Of a DNA stretch of 46,725 nt, positions 43,078-46,725 are shown in pieces. The DNA is from Acidimicrobiia bacterium (GTDB taxonomy: Bacteria; Actinomycetota; Acidimicrobiia; Acidimicrobiales; Bin134), in contig JAJDYU010000062.1 of assembly GCA_022825005.1 (NCBI GenBank), positions 1 through 46,725 of the forward strand. The letters are read 5' to 3'. The position numbers and the translations under genes are program-made. The notes under the pieces are model-generated. The model was not told the origin of the DNA. It did not search any database and saw only the letters and a program-made list of their open reading frames with translations. The stretch's first letter is position 1, and each line of letters starts with the position of its first letter.

Positions 43078-43131
43078 GGCCACAGTTTTACTCACCCAAC
43101 GCCGCGATCCCTAGTGCTGTCCCCAACAGCT

Positions 43132-44286
43132 TTAGGCGCCGGTGGCGGCTCGGAACACCAGTCCTGATCCTGCCATCTCGAATTGGCCCGCTTCGCCCGG
43201 CACCCATACTGCTTGGCCGCCGGTGATCTCGTGGCCCGCCACCCTCACGCTCCCCGATGCGCACAGCACGATCTCAGGACCATCGGGCGTGAACCGCCGC
43301 GAGCCGGCCAACTCCACTCGGGTGAGGCTGAAATCGGGAACCGGCGTTCGGAAGGTGAAACACGGGCCGGTGGGGGCCTGCACCGGCACTTCGTGGGGAC
43401 GGCAGTCCACCACGTCCAACAGGGCGGGAACGTCCACGTGCTTGGCGGTGAGGCCTCCCCGAAGCACGTTGTCGCTGTTGGCCATGATCTCCACGGCCAC
43501 ACCGTGCAGATACAAGTGCAGGTTTCCGGCCCCCAGAAAGAGGGCTTGTCCCGGGTTGAGGTGGACCAGGTTCAGCATCAGGGCGATCGCCACCCCGATG
43601 TCTCCAGGATGCTGCTCTCCGATGTGGACCGCCCACCGCCGCTCTTCGGAAAACGGGCCCGGCTTCGAGCAGGCCGAAACCACCTTCTGGGCGATCATCG
43701 AACCAGACTCCGGCGTGTGCTCCAGCAGCCATCGAATCACCGGAGCCACCTCGCCTGCTCGCAGAAGGCTGATTGCCGGGTCCAAAGCGGCGACATCCAG
43801 CGAGTCGAATAGGGCCGCGGCGGAATCCGGCGGTCGAAGCCCGCACAGGGCGGTGAACGGCTCCAGCGCGCAGATCAGCTCCGGTTTGTGGTTTGGGTCT
43901 CGATACAGCCGACGCTCGGAGTCCAAACTGATGCCCTGCTCATTCTCAGAATCGAATCCCGCTTGGGCCTGGACGCGGGTGGGGTGGGTCTGGAGCGAGA
44001 GCGGCTGTTCAACGGCCAGGATCTTCAGCAGAAAGGGCAGCTCCCCGCCGAATCTCTGGGCAGTGCCCGCTCCCAGCTCGCCAATCGGGTCGTCAGCGAT
44101 CGCCTGGTCGAGAGGCCGGTCTGTCCCGCTGCGCCGCAGCACCGACGGCGCTCGGGGATGGGCCCCCAGCCATAGCTCAGCCTGAGGCTCGCCGGTAGGC
44201 GGCAGGCCCATGATCCCGGGCAGAGCATCCCGCGACCCCCACGCGTAGGGCTGGATGGCCCCCATCAGAACACCCGGTGTGCTCAT
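43132..44286 (-). CDS. manA: Mannose-6-phosphate isomerase, class I
   Basis: A 384-residue type I PMI. Zinc-site segments are QTHPTRVQAQAGF, HKPELICALEPFTALCG and the cupin motif GNLHLYLHGVAVEIMANSDNVLRGGLT. It interconverts mannose-6-phosphate and fructose-6-phosphate, feeding GDP-mannose and glycan synthesis. It begins at ATG 44286. Confidence 0.94.
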   Translation of the reverse strand: MSTPGVLMGAIQPYAWGSRDALPGIMGLPPTGEPQAELWLGAHPRAPSVLRRSGTDRPLDQAIADDPIGELGAGTAQRFGGELPFLLKILAVEQPLSLQTHPTRVQAQAGFDSENEQGISLDSERRLYRDPNHKPELICALEPFTALCGLRPPDSAAALFDSLDVAALDPAISLLRAGEVAPVIRWLLEHTPESGSMIAQKVVSACSKPGPFSEERRWAVHIGEQHPGDIGVAIALMLNLVHLNPGQALFLGAGNLHLYLHGVAVEIMANSDNVLRGGLTAKHVDVPALLDVVDCRPHEVPVQAPTGPCFTFRTPVPDFSLTRVELAGSRRFTPDGPEIVLCASGSVRVAGHEITGGQAVWVPGEAGQFEMAGSGLVFRAATGA

Positions 44287-44354
44287 CGCATCCAGGCCCT
44301 CAATGTCTCGCTGCCAACCCAGTGCTCACAACCTCAAGTTAGGCCAATTCCCGC

Positions 44355-45137
44355 TCAAGCCAGCCAGATCAGGTTGATCACCGCGACCAGGTTGAAGCCG
44401 ACGTGGGCCCAGATTGCCGGCCCCAACCGCTTGTAGCGCTTCACCAGCACCGCCGCGATGATTCCGAAGGCCATCAGCGCGGGGAATTGGAGGAGTTGGA
44501 GGTGCACTGCGCCGAACAGCGCCGATGAGGCCAGCACCCCCATCACCGCTCCCCATTTCCGCTCGAAAGCCCGCAAAACCAGGCCGCGGAAGAAGAGCTC
44601 CTCAAATATGGGCGCCCCCACCACCACACCCAGCATCACCAGGGCGATGTCGCCGCCCGAGGCGGCCCGGTCGGTTATCTCGCGGGCGGCTTCGCTCACG
44701 TCGAAGTCGAAGAACTGCTGGAACGGGGCATAGATGAGCCAAACCACTGAGATCTGGGCGAACACGCCGACCAAGAGCCCGACAGGCGCATCCGATGCCT
44801 TGAACGACAAGCCGAAGTCGCGCCGCACCCCGGTCCCTCGAAGGGTGCCGGCCACCAGCGTGGTCAGGGCGAACCCGCCCCACAGCCCGATCTGGCCCAC
44901 TGGCAAAGTCCAAAGGGGTAGCCCGGGATCGCTGCGCTCCTGGCTCACGGCATCGCTCAGCCCGTAGCGCCCCACATACGACCCGGTTCCGGTTTCACCC
45001 CCCAAATCCAGTCCGACTGCGGCCAGCACAACGAAGAAGACCACCACCGCGGCCACCCAGGAAACCACCACCCCGATGAACACATCGGGCAGACCCCAGC
45101 GGATCTCCCGCGCTCTTGTCTGCTCCGCTACTGCCAC
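44355..45137 (-). CDS. CPBP-family intramembrane metalloprotease (CAAX/Abi type)
   Basis: A 260-residue membrane protein with six or so hydrophobic segments. The protease motifs are EELFFRGLV (Glu-Glu and Arg), SALFGAVHLQL (His) and AIWAHVGFNLV (His, Asn). Members act in prenyl-protein processing, bacteriocin self-immunity or membrane stress; the bacterial target is unknown. It is divergent from ftsH with a 52-base gap, so both may respond to membrane conditions. Confidence 0.88.
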   Translation of the reverse strand: MAVAEQTRAREIRWGLPDVFIGVVVSWVAAVVVFFVVLAAVGLDLGGETGTGSYVGRYGLSDAVSQERSDPGLPLWTLPVGQIGLWGGFALTTLVAGTLRGTGVRRDFGLSFKASDAPVGLLVGVFAQISVVWLIYAPFQQFFDFDVSEAAREITDRAASGGDIALVMLGVVVGAPIFEELFFRGLVLRAFERKWGAVMGVLASSALFGAVHLQLLQFPALMAFGIIAAVLVKRYKRLGPAIWAHVGFNLVAVINLIWLA

Positions 45138-45177
45138 TGGACGGCAGCGTAATGGTGACTTTGTCGCCGACCACTCG

Positions 45178-45183
45178 TAGAAT
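45178..45183 (+). promoter_or_regulatory. -10 box (TAGAAT) for leaderless ftsH
   Basis: TAGAAT ends 6 bases before ATG 45190; TGACTT about 16 bases further upstream is a possible -35. Confidence 0.55.
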
Positions 45184-45189
45184 TGCCCA

Positions 45190-46725
45190 ATGGCCTCTCC
45201 CCCTCCGCCGCCTCCTCCGCCGCCTGAGCGGCGAGATCAGGAGCGCGGGCCGGGTCAACAGCAGCCCACGCAGGGCCGGATGCCCCGCTGGGTGTGGTTC
45301 GTGGTGCTGGGGTTGCTGGCCGCCCTGCTGTTCTCCAACGTGTTCCGGGGCGACGACAAAGGCGACGAGATCTCCTTCCGGGCATTTGTCGAGTCAGCCC
45401 AGGTCAGCCAGATCGAGGAAGCGGAGTACAACAACAACACCGGCGAGATCAAGGGCACGATGGCCGACGGCGCCAAGTTCCACACCACCGGGCCGGTTCC
45501 GCTCCCCGAACAAGTGGAAGAGGAACTGCGGCGCAACATTCCGACGTTCGAATTCCACACCCCCCGCAGCAGCATCTGGGCCAGCATCCTTCCTCTGCTG
45601 ATTCCAGTGGCGCTGATCTTCTTGATCTTCTGGTGGTTCCAGCGCCGGGCTCAGGGGCAGATGAGCGGGATCATGTCCATCGGCCGGTCCAAGGCCAAGA
45701 CCTACACCACCGAGCGGCCTGAAACCACCTTCGAGGATGTGGCCGGCTACGAAGGGGTGAAGAAGGAAATCGTCGAAGTGGTCGACTTCCTCAAACATCC
45801 CGACAAGTTCGCCGAGATCGGGGCCCGCATTCCCAAAGGCGTGCTGCTCGTGGGCCCGCCGGGCACCGGCAAGACGCTCATCGCCCGAGCGGTGGCCGGC
45901 GAAGCCGGGGTGCCGTTCCTGTCGGTCACCGGATCGGACTTCATGGAGATGTTCGTCGGGGTGGGCGCCAGCCGGGTGCGGGACCTGTTCCAATCGGCCC
46001 GGAAGATGGGCCGGGCCATCATCTTCATCGACGAGATCGACTCCATCGGCCGCAAGCGGGGCGCTGGTCTGGGCGGAGGCCACGACGAGCGGGAGCAGAC
46101 CCTCAACCAGATGCTGGCCGAGATGGACGGCTTCGAGGCGACCGAGGGCATCGTGATGATGGCGGCCACCAACCGGCCCGACATCTTGGACCCGGCGCTG
46201 CTACGGCCCGGACGGTTCGACCGCCAGGTGGTGGTCCCCCTGCCCGAAGCCGACGACCGGCTCCAGATCCTCAACGTCCACGTCCGCTCGAAGAAGATCG
46301 CCGCCGATGTAGACCTCCCGCTGATCGCCCGGGGATCACCGGGCATGAGCGGAGCCGATCTCGCCAATCTGGTGAACGAGGCTGCGCTGTTCGCGGTGCG
46401 AAATGAATCCGACCAGATCCGCATGATCCACTTCGAAAACGCCCGTGACCGAGTGCTGATGGGCCAGCGGCGCGAATCCATGGTCATGTCCGAGGAGGAG
46501 CGGCAGATCACCGCTTATCACGAGGCCGGCCATGCGGTGTGCGCCGCGGTTCTGCCCAAGGCCGACCCGCTGCACAAGGTGACCATCATTCCCCGGGGCA
46601 TGGCCCTGGGGGTGACCATGACCCTTCCCGAGGAAGACCGGCACACCCTGCGACGCGACTACTTGGACGACATGCTGGTCATGCGCATGGGCGGGCGCAT
46701 CGCCGAGGAACTGGTGTTCGGCGTG
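45190..46725 (+). CDS. ftsH: ATP-dependent zinc metalloprotease FtsH, cut by the window edge
   Basis: The first 512 codons of FtsH; the frame runs to the last base with no stop, so the C-terminus is missing. A run of nine prolines (residues 4-12) opens an unusual proline-rich N-terminus. Membrane segments lie at about 34-50 and 137-155 around a periplasmic part. The AAA domain has GPPGTGKT (222-229), [15 protein letters not shown] and the arginine-finger segment RPGRFDRQ; the zinc motif HEAGH is at 444-448. FtsH degrades damaged or unassembled membrane proteins. ATG 45190 has a TAGAAT box 6 bases upstream. Confidence 0.95.
   Translation, partial: MASPPPPPPPPPERRDQERGPGQQQPTQGRMPRWVWFVVLGLLAALLFSNVFRGDDKGDEISFRAFVESAQVSQIEEAEYNNNTGEIKGTMADGAKFHTTGPVPLPEQVEEELRRNIPTFEFHTPRSSIWASILPLLIPVALIFLIFWWFQRRAQGQMSGIMSIGRSKAKTYTTERPETTFEDVAGYEGVKKEIVEVVDFLKHPDKFAEIGARIPKGVLLVGPPGTGKTLIARAVAGEAGVPFLSVTGSDFMEMFVGVGASRVRDLFQSARKMGRAIIFIDEIDSIGRKRGAGLGGGHDEREQTLNQMLAEMDGFEATEGIVMMAATNRPDILDPALLRPGRFDRQVVVPLPEADDRLQILNVHVRSKKIAADVDLPLIARGSPGMSGADLANLVNEAALFAVRNESDQIRMIHFENARDRVLMGQRRESMVMSEEERQITAYHEAGHAVCAAVLPKADPLHKVTIIPRGMALGVTMTLPEEDRHTLRRDYLDDMLVMRMGGRIAEELVFGV

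Overview
The window is GC-rich bacterial DNA with dense, short-gapped genes and fits an actinobacterium. The best evidence is an enzyme that closely resembles S-(hydroxymethyl)mycothiol dehydrogenase (mycothiol is an actinobacterial thiol), a Mec/CysM cysteine-synthesis pair of the mycobacterial type, a homodimeric AceE with a neighbouring E2/Lpd/lipoate cluster, a DUF222/13E12-type HNH protein, and many starts placed 6-9 nt after a TANNNT -10 box (leaderless transcription). Placement in Acidimicrobiia or a related deep lineage is my inference and is not proven by the window. Both ends cut genes: an enolase-superfamily gene on the left and ftsH on the right.

Layout. 1-5288: a catabolic-looking cluster with two enolase-superfamily acid-sugar dehydratase-like enzymes (one truncated), an amidohydrolase/lactonase, two SDR dehydrogenases and an unrecognised cysteine-rich protein, with a LacI-like palindrome in the divergent gap. 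5296-6352: a VapBC-type toxin-antitoxin pair lying between an intact M24 peptidase gene and a decayed duplicate of that gene's 3' end. 6283-16770: lipoate and pyruvate dehydrogenase functions (LipB and LipA fused in one reading frame, E2, Lpd, AceE), interrupted by a structured RNA-like region with a tRNA-like element and interlocked inverted repeats, a LapA-like membrane gene, a TIGR01777 epimerase and RNase HI. 16820-24582: amidohydrolase, enoyl-CoA hydratase, a small membrane protein, the HNH protein, a Rieske oxygenase with two companion genes, and rpe. 24602-32438: lipoprotein, clpP, tRNA-Leu, rdgB-rph, cysM-mec, a flavin/PLP-oxidase-like protein, thpR, pcm, and the mycothiol-linked dehydrogenase. 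32539-45137: a long minus-strand housekeeping block (CPBP protease, manA, Trm112-like, PGI/PMI, ahcY, mtnA, comF, hpf, secA, prfB, ftsE, ftsX). 45190 to the end: ftsH.

How the genes work together. AceE, E2 and Lpd form a 2-oxoacid dehydrogenase, and the LipB-LipA fusion would make the lipoyl group on E2. AhcY and MtnA handle S-adenosylmethionine by-products. Mec and CysM are two parts of a sulfur-carrier cysteine pathway whose carrier gene, cysO, is missing from its usual place. FtsE/FtsX, SecA, PrfB, HPF and FtsH are growth, secretion and protein-quality functions.

The observations I rate highest are the LipB-LipA fusion, the duplicated M24 gene end flanking the toxin-antitoxin pair, the tRNA-like element with adjacent interlocked inverted repeats at 11914-12059, the recurrent leaderless start signature, and the Mec-CysM pair lacking CysO. 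I found no CRISPR array, rRNA, complete insertion sequence or prophage.
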